From Bryobacterales bacterium (lineage in GTDB: Bacteria; Acidobacteriota; Terriglobia; Bryobacterales; Bryobacteraceae): DNA of 64,000 nucleotides. The notes beneath the pieces were generated by a model. That model was not told the origin of the DNA, did no database searches, and saw nothing but the letters and a program-made list of their open reading frames with translations. The position numbers were made by a program, and so were the translations under genes. Numbering within the stretch: the first letter of the stretch is position 1; every line of letters begins with the position of its first letter. Shown one piece after another: positions 1-8,829 of this stretch. The stretch is taken from assembly GCA_016713735.1 (NCBI GenBank), contig JADJOP010000022.1, forward strand, positions 1 to 64,000, in the 5' to 3' direction.

Positions 1-518
1 CCGTTGTGGCGGTAGCGGTCGTTGAAGTAATCGTTGTTCCAGGCGTCGGGCGTGGCTCCGATGTGGGACGACGCGAACCAGACGGCTTCGTGGAAGCCGC
101 GATCCTCGGGGCGGTAGGGGTAGGAGTCGCCGAGGTGCCATTTGCCGAAGATGCCGGTGCGATAGCCGGAGGCGGCGAAGATGTCGGCCATGGTCGGCAG
201 GTCGCGCCGCAGCAGCGTGCGGCCGCTGGATACGTTCACCGCGCCGTTGACCAGCGCATCGCGCCCAGTGAGCAACTGGCCGCGTGTGGGCGTGCACATA
301 GGTGTCACGTGGAAGTCGGTGAGGCGAACCGATTCGCCATGCAACTTATCGAGATTGGGCGTCTTCAAACGTGGATTGCCGTGCGCGCCGAGGTCGGCGA
401 AGCCCTGGTCGTCGGTGAGGATCACGATGACGTTGGGTCTCGGCGGGGCGGGGCGCGGCGGAGTGGTTTGGGCAACCAGCGGGGCGGTGGCGGCGGCAAG
501 GAACTGGCGGCGGTACAT
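1..518 (-). CDS. Sulfatase (arylsulfatase A family), 3' end cut by window
   Basis: The first 172 residues of an exported sulfatase, which hydrolyses sulfate esters in the periplasm. The N terminus MYRRQFLAAA has a twin-arginine-like start. A metal-binding stretch NVIVILTDDQG follows, then the formylglycine motif CTPTRG, in which Cys is the residue that a sulfatase-modifying enzyme would oxidise. Downstream FGKWHLGD is the usual second active-site block. The start is ATG at 518, next to the signal peptide. The gene runs off the left edge, so roughly the last two thirds are not seen. It is divergent from fdhA. Family assignment is secure, but the substrate cannot be told. Confidence 0.93.
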   Translation of the reverse strand, partial: MYRRQFLAAATAPLVAQTTPPRPAPPRPNVIVILTDDQGFADLGAHGNPRLKTPNLDKLHGESVRLTDFHVTPMCTPTRGQLLTGRDALVNGAVNVSSGRTLLRRDLPTMADIFAASGYRTGIFGKWHLGDSYPYRPEDRGFHEAVWFASSHIGATPDAWNNDYFNDRYRHN

Positions 519-722
519 AGGTGCAGTCTAGTGCGAAATGAGGAGCCGTGGCGGAGGGTCTGCTCATCCGGTGTGAACGCCCGCTAGCGGCCCCGCTTGA
601 CCCGTTCGTGGGAATTGTGATGAACTGTCGCCTGCTCAGCCTGAACAGCGCCGGCCGTTCACTCGCGTTGCGGACCGGTCCCCCGAGTCAGGCCGAGCCT
701 GGGCGAAAAGGAGACCCCCGTT
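519..722. promoter_or_regulatory. Divergent intergenic region, sulfatase / fdhA
   Basis: About 200 bases between two divergent genes with no convincing ORF. It must hold both promoters. TTGACC at 597-602 resembles a -35 box, but the hexamer 17 bases downstream (ATGAAC) is a poor -10. AAAGGAG just before 723 is a good ribosome binding site for fdhA. No clear operator palindrome is seen. Confidence 0.3.
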
Positions 723-1922
723 ATGGCATCAAACCGCGGCGTTGCATACATGGGACCTGGGAAGGTCGAAGTTCTGTCGATTGATTATCCGAAGCTGGCG
801 CTGGGTGACCGCAAGTGTGAGCATGGCGTGATTTTGAAGATCGTCGCCACCAACATTTGCGGCAGCGATCAGCACATGGTGCGCGGGCGCACGACGGCGC
901 CGACGGGCCTTGTGCTGGGCCATGAGATCACGGGCGAAGTGATTGAAGCGGGCCGCGACGTGGAGTTCGTCAAGGTGGGCGACATCTGCTCGGTGCCGTT
1001 CAACATTGCCTGCGGGCGTTGCCGCAACTGCAAGGAAGGCAAGACGGGCATCTGCCTGAACGTGAACCCGGCGCGCCCGGGCGCGGCCTATGGCTACGTG
1101 GACATGGGCGGCTGGGTGGGCGGACAGGCCGATTACGTCATGGTGCCGTACGCCGATTGGAACCTGCTGAAGTTTCCTGACCGCGACAAGGCGCTGGCCA
1201 AAATCAAGGACCTCACGCTGCTCAGCGACATCTTTCCCACCGGCTATCACGGCGCGGTGACGGCGGGCGTGAAGCCGGGGGCGACGGTCTATGTGGCCGG
1301 TGGCGGCCCGGTGGGACTCGCCTGCGCCGCTTCGTGCCAGTTGCTCGGCGCGGCGGTGGTGATCGTCGGCGACCTCATTCCCGAGCGTCTCGCGCAGGCG
1401 CGCAGCTTTGGTTGCGAAACCATCGACGTCGGCAAGCACGCCAACATCGCCGAACAGATTGAGCAGATTCTCGGTGTGCCCGAAGTGGATTGCGGCGTCG
1501 ATTGCGTCGGCTTTGAAGCGCGCGGCCACGGTTCGGACGCGGCTGTGGAGCGCCCGGCCACCGTGCTCAATTCGCTCATGGACCTGACGCGCGCCGGCGG
1601 CGGGTTGGGCATTCCTGGGCTCTATGTGACGGGCGATCCGGGCGGCGTGGATGACAATGCCAAGATCGGCATGCTGGGCATTCGCATCGGCTTAGGTTGG
1701 GCCAAGTCGCACCACTTCCACACCGGCCAGTGCCCCGTGATGAGCTACAACCGCAACCTCATGATGGCCATCCTGCACGACAAGATTCAGATCGCCAAGG
1801 CGGTGAACGTGAGCGTCATCGGCATCGAGGATGCGCCCAGCGGCTACATGGACTTCGACAAGGGCGCGGCCAAGAAGTTCGTCCTCGACCCGCACGGCAT
1901 CGTGCGCAAGTCGGCTGCGTAA
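723..1922 (+). CDS. fdhA: Glutathione-independent formaldehyde dehydrogenase (zinc MDR family)
   Basis: 399 residues, the same length as Pseudomonas putida FdhA. It oxidises formaldehyde to formate with NAD and needs no glutathione. Visible marks are the catalytic zinc site near the N terminus (NICGSDQHM, then GHEITGEV), the structural zinc cluster CGRCRNCKEG, and the dinucleotide-binding glycine motif VAGGGPVGLA around residue 190. The start is ATG with AAAGGAG upstream. metF follows after 27 bases, so the two may share a transcript and a role in C1 detoxification or assimilation. The plus strand is G-rich here, unlike most of the window. A broader alcohol dehydrogenase role is possible, but the length and motifs favour FdhA. 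Confidence 0.9.
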   Translation: MASNRGVAYMGPGKVEVLSIDYPKLALGDRKCEHGVILKIVATNICGSDQHMVRGRTTAPTGLVLGHEITGEVIEAGRDVEFVKVGDICSVPFNIACGRCRNCKEGKTGICLNVNPARPGAAYGYVDMGGWVGGQADYVMVPYADWNLLKFPDRDKALAKIKDLTLLSDIFPTGYHGAVTAGVKPGATVYVAGGGPVGLACAASCQLLGAAVVIVGDLIPERLAQARSFGCETIDVGKHANIAEQIEQILGVPEVDCGVDCVGFEARGHGSDAAVERPATVLNSLMDLTRAGGGLGIPGLYVTGDPGGVDDNAKIGMLGIRIGLGWAKSHHFHTGQCPVMSYNRNLMMAILHDKIQIAKAVNVSVIGIEDAPSGYMDFDKGAAKKFVLDPHGIVRKSAA

Positions 1923-1949
1923 AGCCCGGCTCACGCTACCATAGCCTTT

Positions 1950-2807
1950 GTGATCATTGGTGATTTTTACGGCCGCGGGACCCCTGTCTTCAGCTTTGAG
2001 TTCTTTCCGCCGAAGACCGAGGCCGCGGCCGACGATCTGTTAGCGACCGCGGCTGAGTTGCAGGAACTGCACCAGCCCGACTTCATTTCCGTCACCTACG
2101 GCGCCGGCGGCAGCACACGAGCGCGCACGCTGGAACTGGTGTCGCACATCCAGAACTCGCTGCGCATTCCCACCATGGCCCACCTGGCCTGCCTTGGCCA
2201 CACGCGCGATGAGATTGCCGAAATCGCCGGGCGCCTCGTCTCCAGCGGCATTGTGAACATCCTCGCCTTGCGCGGCGACGTGCCCAAGGAAGGGCTGCCC
2301 GCTGATGGCGAGTTCCGCCACGCCACGGAGTTGATCGAATTTCTGCGCGAGCGCTTCGACGTCGGCCTGGGCGCTGCCTGCTATCCGGAAATGCACCCGC
2401 AGGCAGTGAATCCCGACGAAGACCTGCGCTGGACGCAGCGCAAAACCGAGCTCGGCGCGCGCTTCCTCATCACGCAGCTTTTCTTCGACAACAACGACTA
2501 CTTCGCCTACGTGGCCCGCGCCCGCGCCGCCGGCATCGCCGCGCCCATCGTGCCGGGCATCATGCCCATCACCAACGTGGCGCAGATCGAACGCTTCACC
2601 AAGATGTGCGGAGCGTCGATTCCCAAGGCGCTGCACGCACGCCTCGACCGCCATCGCGACGACTCAGCGGCGGTGATGGCCATCGGCCTCGAACACGCCA
2701 TCACGCAATGCCGCGAACTGCTCGCCCGCGGCGCGCCGGGCCTGCACTTCTACACGCTGAACAAGAGCCTGTCGACACGCGTGATTCTGTCGGCGATCAA
2801 ATCCTAG
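1950..2807 (+). CDS. metF: Methylenetetrahydrofolate reductase
   Basis: 285 residues, TIM-barrel flavoprotein that reduces 5,10-methylene-THF to 5-methyl-THF for methionine synthesis. The N-terminal FSFEFFPPKT, the following VTYGAGGS and the central NILALRGDVP are hallmark MetF blocks. QLFFDNNDY and PGIMPI come later. The start is GTG at 1950; no earlier in-frame start fits, and the protein is of bacterial MetF length. It lies directly downstream of fdhA and 16 bases ahead of a ceramidase-like gene. Confidence 0.95.
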   Translation: MIIGDFYGRGTPVFSFEFFPPKTEAAADDLLATAAELQELHQPDFISVTYGAGGSTRARTLELVSHIQNSLRIPTMAHLACLGHTRDEIAEIAGRLVSSGIVNILALRGDVPKEGLPADGEFRHATELIEFLRERFDVGLGAACYPEMHPQAVNPDEDLRWTQRKTELGARFLITQLFFDNNDYFAYVARARAAGIAAPIVPGIMPITNVAQIERFTKMCGASIPKALHARLDRHRDDSAAVMAIGLEHAITQCRELLARGAPGLHFYTLNKSLSTRVILSAIKS

Positions 2808-2823
2808 GCAACGGAGGGCACCC

Positions 2824-4173
2824 ATGGCCCGTTTTCACGCCGGCGCGGCGACGGCCAACATCACGCCGCTTCTCGGCTCGTCGCAGGCCGGGTCGATGTC
2901 GGACCACATCGCCACGGAAATCCACGACGAGCTTCACGTGCGCGCCCTCGTGCTCGACAACGGCAACGCGCGCATCGCCATGGCGACGATCGATTCCTGC
3001 GCCGTTGCGCAAGAGGTGCTCGACGCGGCCAAGAAGGAGATCGCCGCCGAGACGAAGATCCCGCCGTCGCACGTGTTGCTCTCGGCCACGCACACCCACT
3101 CGGCCCCGCCCGGTGCGTTCCTCTTTCAAAGCAAGCCCGATGCGTTCTATCAGCGCTGGATGGGGATGCGCATCGTCGATTGCGTGCGCATGGCCGCCGG
3201 GCGCCTGCAGCCGGCCAAGATTGGTTGGGGCGTGGGCAGCGAGCCGAGCCTGCTCTTCAACCGCCGCTATCGCATGAAGCCAGGCGCGATCCCTCCCGAC
3301 CCCTTCGGCCGCACCACGGACAAGGTGCTCATGAATCCGCCCGCGGGCAGCCCGAACATCCTCGAACCCTCCGGGCCTATCGACCCCGACGTGGGCCTGC
3401 TCGCCGTGCACACGCTGGATGACCGTCCGCTGGCGCTTTACGGCAGCTATGCGCTTCACTACGTCGGCGGCGTACCCGGTACGCACATCAGCGCCGACTA
3501 CTTCCCTCTGTGGGGCCGCCACCTGCTGCGGCTGGCCGGCGTCACCACGCCCTGCATGACCGCGCTCGCCAATGCCTGTTCGGGCAATCTGAACAACGTC
3601 AATGCTCTGAACCCGCCCGCCAAGCCCTATCCGCCGTATCGCCGCATGGACGAGGTGGCCGCTATCCTTGCCGCTGAAAGCTATCGCGTGTGGAAGGGCA
3701 TCGAATTCCAGGAGTGGGTGGAACTGGGAGCCGCGCTTGATTCACTCGAATGCGGCGTGCGCCTGCCTTCGGGCGACGATGTGGCCGCCGCGCAGCGCAC
3801 GCTGGCCGCGGCCGGGCCCGGTCCGTACAAGGACCGTTCGCACATCTACGCGCTCGAAACCATGCAGTTGCACAACGGCTACGGGCCGACGGTGCAGGTG
3901 CCGATTCAGGCGCTGCGCATCGGTGCGCTCGGCATCGCCACCTTCCCCGGCGAGGCGTTCACCGAACTCGGGCTCGAGGTGAAGAAAAAGAGCCCGTTCG
4001 CGGCGACATTCCTGGTGGAACTTGCCAACGGCTACTACGGCTACATTCCCACCGAGGAGGCGTTTCAAGTTGGCGGTTACGAAACCTGGCGCGCCAAGTC
4101 GAGCTTCCTCGCTCCTGATTCGGCCCCGCGCATGACGGCGCGCGCGCTGCGGCACCTCGCCTCGCTGGCCTAG
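2824..4173 (+). CDS. Neutral/alkaline ceramidase-like hydrolase (N-terminal domain only)
   Basis: 449 residues matching the neutral/alkaline non-lysosomal ceramidase N-terminal fold, a zinc amidase type. Visible elements are the start GAATANITP, the histidine-rich SATHTHSAPP, the asparagine-rich ANACSGNLNNVN (in place of the family's nucleophile loop) and TFPGEAF near residue 380. There is no clear signal peptide, and the C-terminal immunoglobulin-like domain of true ceramidases is missing. Acidobacteria and Planctomycetes have many such shortened members whose substrate is unknown. ATG 2824 follows a GGAGGGCACCC ribosome site. Ceramide hydrolysis is not proven. Confidence 0.8.
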   Translation: MARFHAGAATANITPLLGSSQAGSMSDHIATEIHDELHVRALVLDNGNARIAMATIDSCAVAQEVLDAAKKEIAAETKIPPSHVLLSATHTHSAPPGAFLFQSKPDAFYQRWMGMRIVDCVRMAAGRLQPAKIGWGVGSEPSLLFNRRYRMKPGAIPPDPFGRTTDKVLMNPPAGSPNILEPSGPIDPDVGLLAVHTLDDRPLALYGSYALHYVGGVPGTHISADYFPLWGRHLLRLAGVTTPCMTALANACSGNLNNVNALNPPAKPYPPYRRMDEVAAILAAESYRVWKGIEFQEWVELGAALDSLECGVRLPSGDDVAAAQRTLAAAGPGPYKDRSHIYALETMQLHNGYGPTVQVPIQALRIGALGIATFPGEAFTELGLEVKKKSPFAATFLVELANGYYGYIPTEEAFQVGGYETWRAKSSFLAPDSAPRMTARALRHLASLA

Positions 4174-4186
4174 CTCGCGGCCCGCC

Positions 4187-4192
4187 TACAAT
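4187..4192 (+). promoter_or_regulatory. Possible -10 box (TACAAT) very close to start codon
   Basis: TACAAT in the context CCTACAATAGG ends six bases before the ATG of the metalloprotease gene. If used, transcription would begin at or next to the start codon, giving a leaderless mRNA. The -35 position (near GCTGGC) is poor. Similar boxes precede the genes starting at 24747 and 35859. Confidence 0.3.
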
Positions 4193-4197
4193 AGGAC

Positions 4198-6609
4198 ATG
4201 CTTCGTTGCGCACTCGCGCTCTTCGTGTCCGTGGCCGCTCTCCACGCGGCGGGCATCGCGGATAAGACCACCGGCATGACGCGTTCCGACGGCCTCTTCC
4301 CCTACTACTGGGACGACAAGGCGGGCAAGCTCTGGCTGGAGATTCCTCGCTTTGACGAGGAGTTCCTCTACGTCGTGTCGCTGCCCGCGGGCCTGGGATC
4401 GAATGACATCGGTTTGGACCGCGGCAAGCTTGGTCCCGAGCGCGTCGTGCGCTGGGAACGCGTGGGGCCGCGTGTGCTGCTGGTGCAATCCAACTACGGC
4501 TTCCGCGCCACCACCGATAGCGCGGCCGAGCGCAGCGCCGTGGAGCAGGCCTTCGCCCGCAGCGTGTTGTGGGGCGGCAAGGTCGAAGCCGAAGAGGGCG
4601 GGCGCGTGCTGGTCGATGCCACCAGCCTCTTTCTGCGCGATGCTTTCGATGCCGCCGGAGCTCTCAAGGCCGCGCGCCAGGGCTCGTACCGCGCCGATCT
4701 CGACCGCTCCGCCTTCTATCTGCCGCGCACGAAGAACTTTCCGCGCAATACCGAAGTTGAGATCACCCTCACCCTGGCCGGCGAACCCGCCGGCGGCTAT
4801 GTGCGCGAAGTGGCGCCAACGCCGGAAGCGATCACCGTGCGCGAACACCACAGCTTCATCGCGCTGCCCGGCCCCGGTTACCGCCCGCGTGATTTCGACC
4901 CGCGCGCGGGCTTCATCAACATCACCTTCTTCGACTACGCCACGCCCATCAGCGAGCCCATTCGCAAGCGCTGGATCACGCGTCACCGGCTGACGGCGGA
5001 CAAGCCCATCGTCTACTATCTCGATCGCGGCACGCCCGAGCCGATCCGCACGGCGTTGCTCGAAGGCGCGCGCTGGTGGTCGCAGGCTTTCACGGCGGCG
5101 GGCTTCCCCAACGGCTACCGCGTCGAAATGATGCCCGAAGACGCCGACCCGATGGATGCGCGCTATAACGTGATCCAGTGGGTCCACCGTTCGACGCGCG
5201 GCTGGAGCTATGGCTCGTCGATCATCGATCCGCGCACGGGCGAGATCCTGAAGGGCCACGTCACGCTCGGCTCGCAACGGGTGCGCCAGGACTTCCTCAT
5301 TGCCGAGGGCCTGCTCGCTCCCTATGAACAAGGCAAGACCGCCGACCCGCGCATGGAGCGCATGGCGCTGGCCCGTCTGCGGCAGCTTTCCGCGCACGAG
5401 GTGGGCCACACGCTCGGCCTGCAGCACAACTACGTCTCCTCCACGGCCAATCGCGCGAGCGTGATGGATTACCCGCATCCGCTGGTGACGCTGGATGCGG
5501 CCGGCGAGGTGACGCTCGATAACGCCTATACCGAGGGCATCGGCGAATGGGACAAGGTGGCCATCCGCTGGGGCTATGGCGATCAGGGCTCCGGTGCGAA
5601 TGAGCGAGCGGCGCTGGCGCGCATCATCACGGAAGCGCAGAGGGCCGGGCTGCACTTCCTCACCGACGCCGACGCGCGTCCGCCGGGCAGCGCCCATCCG
5701 AAGAACCACCTCTGGGACAACGGCGCCGACGCCGCCGCCGAACTCGAACGCCTGCTGCAAGTGCGCGCGAAGGTGATCGCCCGCTTCGGCGAACGCACCA
5801 TTCGGGAAGGCCAGCCGCTGGCGTCCATCGAGGACGCCCTCGTCCCGGCCTACCTGTTGCATCGTTATCAGACCGAGGCCGCGGCCAAGGTGTTGGGCGG
5901 GCTCGAATATACCTACGCCCTGCGCGGCGACGGACAGCCGGCCACCACGCCCATCAGCGGCGCCGAGCAACGCAAGGCTCTGGCCGCGCTGTTGAAGACC
6001 ATCGATCCCGCCGCGCTCACGCTGCCCGAATCTCTGCTCCGCGTTATTCCGCCGCGCCCCCCGGGCTACTCTCGCACGCGTGAAAATTTCCGTGGCCGTA
6101 CGGGCCTCACCTTCGATGCGCTGGCTCCGGTGGAAGCTGCCGCCAACCTCACCCTTTCGCTGCTCTTCAACGGGCAGCGCGCCGCGCGGCTCATCGAACA
6201 TCATGCGCGCGACGCTAGTGCGCCGGGCCTCGACACGGTGATCGACGCCATCCTCCGCGACACCTGGGAGGCGCCGCGCCGTACCGGTCTGCAGGGCGAA
6301 GCGCAGCGCGTCATTGACTACTCCGCACTCCACCATCTGATGGAACTGGCCGCCGACATGCAGACCACCGCGCAAGCCCGCGCCACGGCCCTGGCCACGC
6401 TCGATCGCCTCAGCCGCAAGTGGAAATCGCAGGGCGCCGCCGACCCCGCCTTCCGAGCTCAACTCCACTACGGCGTTGAACTCATCGCCAAATTTCGAGA
6501 CAATCCCAAAGACTTCTCACCCCGGCCCGCGCTGGAGCCGCCGCCGGGCCAGCCGATAGGAGACATTGCATGCGACTGGGACACGCCGCTCGATTTGTTT
6601 GTGCCCTAG
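4198..6609 (+). CDS. Zinc-dependent metalloprotease (DUF5117/DUF4953 type)
   Basis: 803 residues with an N-terminal export signal (LALFVSVAALHAAG). The zincin active site HEVGHTLGLQHN starts at about residue 400, with MDYPHP some 20 residues later as the methionine-turn region. The upstream half fits the DUF5117/DUF5118 module and the downstream part the DUF4953 module of large secreted metalloproteases common in Bacteroidota and Acidobacteriota. It probably degrades extracellular or periplasmic protein. Its last 40 bases overlap the next gene, so the two are likely translated from one transcript. Substrate is unknown. Confidence 0.88.
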   Translation: MLRCALALFVSVAALHAAGIADKTTGMTRSDGLFPYYWDDKAGKLWLEIPRFDEEFLYVVSLPAGLGSNDIGLDRGKLGPERVVRWERVGPRVLLVQSNYGFRATTDSAAERSAVEQAFARSVLWGGKVEAEEGGRVLVDATSLFLRDAFDAAGALKAARQGSYRADLDRSAFYLPRTKNFPRNTEVEITLTLAGEPAGGYVREVAPTPEAITVREHHSFIALPGPGYRPRDFDPRAGFINITFFDYATPISEPIRKRWITRHRLTADKPIVYYLDRGTPEPIRTALLEGARWWSQAFTAAGFPNGYRVEMMPEDADPMDARYNVIQWVHRSTRGWSYGSSIIDPRTGEILKGHVTLGSQRVRQDFLIAEGLLAPYEQGKTADPRMERMALARLRQLSAHEVGHTLGLQHNYVSSTANRASVMDYPHPLVTLDAAGEVTLDNAYTEGIGEWDKVAIRWGYGDQGSGANERAALARIITEAQRAGLHFLTDADARPPGSAHPKNHLWDNGADAAAELERLLQVRAKVIARFGERTIREGQPLASIEDALVPAYLLHRYQTEAAAKVLGGLEYTYALRGDGQPATTPISGAEQRKALAALLKTIDPAALTLPESLLRVIPPRPPGYSRTRENFRGRTGLTFDALAPVEAAANLTLSLLFNGQRAARLIEHHARDASAPGLDTVIDAILRDTWEAPRRTGLQGEAQRVIDYSALHHLMELAADMQTTAQARATALATLDRLSRKWKSQGAADPAFRAQLHYGVELIAKFRDNPKDFSPRPALEPPPGQPIGDIACDWDTPLDLFVP

Positions 6610-8780
6610 CCTTGGCCGCCGCCGCGCGCGCCGAACAACTGCCCACCGTGGCCAACGTCGAACTGCAGCCGCTGGCGGCGCAGGCCGAGCGTGTCGTCAC
6701 CGCCCTGGAAATGCTTGGCGACCCGCTGCCCGCCGCTGACCGCGACGCGCTCAAAGCCGCCAAGAACTCAGGCGCGATACAAGACATCCTCGACAAACAC
6801 TGCCTCATCGGCGTGCACATCAATCCCGAGTCGCGCGTGAAAGCGCAGCAGGGTGAGGCGCGCGCCGAACTGATGGAGCAGGGCTGGCGCACATTTCTGA
6901 TCAAGGTTCACAACGAAGCCGGCATCACCGCCGTGCTCGCTGTCGATTCGCCCAACGCCGGGCAGCTTGCCAACTCGGGCGCGGGCGTGGTGGGCCGCCG
7001 CTGGCTGGACTTGCAGATGTTCAACCGCCAGCCGCTGAAGGGGCATCTTTCTGGCCTCGAGGTCGAATACCGCATCCTGCAGATCTACTCCAAGGACGCC
7101 GGCAAGCGCGAAGGCAAGCTCTCGTTCGATGTGGGGCAGGGAACGCAGGACCTTGGCTTCCGTAGCGAAGTCGACATCCTCTTCACGGCCAAGGCGGCCA
7201 CGCGCGTCAGCTTCCGCGTGCTCGATTGGAACGATCAGCCGACCACCGCCGCGTTCGAAATCCGCGACGACAAAGCGCGCGTCTATCCGTCGCAAGCGAA
7301 GCGCCTCGGCGGCGATTTCTTCTTTCATCCACAGGTCTACCGCGCCAACGGCGAGCATGTGAACCTCCCCGCCGGGCACTACACGGTGAAGTATTCGCGC
7401 GGTCCCGAATACCTGCCCAAGACGCAGCAACTCGTCGTCGGCGAGAAGCCGCTGGAGGCAGTGTTCCACCTGGAGCGCTGGATCGATCCGGCCAAGATGG
7501 GCTGGTATTCCGGCGACCACCACATCCACGCCGCCGGCTGCGCGCATTATGAGCGGCCCACCGAGGGCGTCTACCCGCAGGACATGATGCGCCACGTGCT
7601 CGGCGAGGACTTGAAGATCGGCAGCGTGCTCACCTGGGGGCCGGGCTGGTATTTCCAGAAGACCTTCTTCGAAGGCAAGGACAACGCCGTCTCCACGAAC
7701 GACTACAAGATCCGCTACGACGTCGAGGTGAGCGGCCATCCGTCGAGCCACACCGGCCACCTCGTGCTGCTCGGCCTTAAGGAACAGGACTTTCCCGGCA
7801 CGCAGCGCATCGAGGACTGGCCCACCTGGGGCGTGCCCATTCTCAAATGGGCCAAGGGGCAGAACGCCGTCACCGGCTATGCGCACTCCGGCTGGGGTCT
7901 CGTGATTCCCGAACCGCCCGGCGAAGTGAAGCGCCTCAGCTATGAGCCCATGCCCTTTGACGGCATCGGCGCCAACGAGTACATCGTGAGCGTCACGCAT
8001 GGGGCGACCGATTTCATCTCCACCGTCGATACGCCGTGGCCCTATGAACTCACCATCTGGTATCACACGTTGAATGCCGGCTACCGCGCCCGCATCAGCG
8101 GCGAGACGGATTTCCCCTGCATCTACGGCGAACGCGTTGGCCTTGGCCGCAGTTATGTGAAGCAGAAGGCGCTCGACTACGCCGACTGGGTGATGGGCAT
8201 CCGCGAAGGCCGCAACTATGTGAGCGACGGCAAGAGCCACATCCTCGACTTCCGCGCCGGCAACATCGAGATGGGCATGGCGGGCAGTGAACTGAAGATG
8301 TCCAAGTCCGGCGGCGTGCGCGTACGCGCCAAGGTGGCGGCCATGCTCGACCCCGAACCCGACGCCGCCATCCGCGGCCTGCGCGTCGACCAGAAACCCT
8401 TCTGGCACATCGAGCGCGCCCGCCTCGGCCATACGCGCAAGGTGCCGGTGGAGGTGATCGTGAACGGCGAACCGGTGGCGCGCCGTGAGATCGAAGCCGA
8501 CGGCAAGCTGCAGGACGTTGTCTTCGACGTGCAGGTGGACCGCAGTTCCTGGATCGCCCTGCGCATCCTGCCGAGCTCGCACACCAACCCCATCTGGGTC
8601 ACGGTCGGCGAGAAGCCCGTGCGCGAACGCCGCAGCATTGAGTGGGCGCTCGACGCCGTCGACCGCTGCTACAAGCAGAAGATCGGCCGCATCCGCCTCG
8701 CCGAGCAAGGCGACATGACGCGCGCCTACGACTTCGCCCGCGAGCAGTACAAATCGCGCCTGGGCGAGGCCCGGCAGTAG
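6570..8780 (+). CDS. CehA/McbA-type metallohydrolase (PHP-like), exported
   Basis: 736 residues with a signal peptide (FVCALALAAAARA). A PHP-like metal site begins at GWYSGDHHIHAAGC near residue 311, with further histidines in GYAHSGWG and SVTHG. The CehA/McbA family includes carbamate hydrolases, but most members have unknown substrates. The start is ATG 6570 with AGGAGA upstream, inside the end of the metalloprotease gene. The N-terminal 300 residues look like beta-sandwich and helical accessory domains that I cannot name. Confidence 0.8.
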   Translation: MRLGHAARFVCALALAAAARAEQLPTVANVELQPLAAQAERVVTALEMLGDPLPAADRDALKAAKNSGAIQDILDKHCLIGVHINPESRVKAQQGEARAELMEQGWRTFLIKVHNEAGITAVLAVDSPNAGQLANSGAGVVGRRWLDLQMFNRQPLKGHLSGLEVEYRILQIYSKDAGKREGKLSFDVGQGTQDLGFRSEVDILFTAKAATRVSFRVLDWNDQPTTAAFEIRDDKARVYPSQAKRLGGDFFFHPQVYRANGEHVNLPAGHYTVKYSRGPEYLPKTQQLVVGEKPLEAVFHLERWIDPAKMGWYSGDHHIHAAGCAHYERPTEGVYPQDMMRHVLGEDLKIGSVLTWGPGWYFQKTFFEGKDNAVSTNDYKIRYDVEVSGHPSSHTGHLVLLGLKEQDFPGTQRIEDWPTWGVPILKWAKGQNAVTGYAHSGWGLVIPEPPGEVKRLSYEPMPFDGIGANEYIVSVTHGATDFISTVDTPWPYELTIWYHTLNAGYRARISGETDFPCIYGERVGLGRSYVKQKALDYADWVMGIREGRNYVSDGKSHILDFRAGNIEMGMAGSELKMSKSGGVRVRAKVAAMLDPEPDAAIRGLRVDQKPFWHIERARLGHTRKVPVEVIVNGEPVARREIEADGKLQDVVFDVQVDRSSWIALRILPSSHTNPIWVTVGEKPVRERRSIEWALDAVDRCYKQKIGRIRLAEQGDMTRAYDFAREQYKSRLGEARQ

Positions 8781-8802
8781 GCGGCGCGGCTCGCGCTGCG
8801 AA

Positions 8803-8823
8803 CGCGCGCCGCGGAGGCGCGCG
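8803..8823. terminator. GC hairpin between convergent genes
   Basis: CGCGCGCC / GGCGCGCG, a perfect 8-base stem with loop GCGGA, sits between the 3' ends of two convergent genes. There is no T-run on either strand, so efficiency is uncertain. Confidence 0.4.
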
Positions 8824-8829
8824 CGTGCG

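Noticed and set aside
4186..6468. 760-residue minus-strand ORF opposite the metalloprotease
   Set aside because: Arg/Gly/His-rich shadow of a conserved gene in high-GC DNA; no domain or ribosome site.
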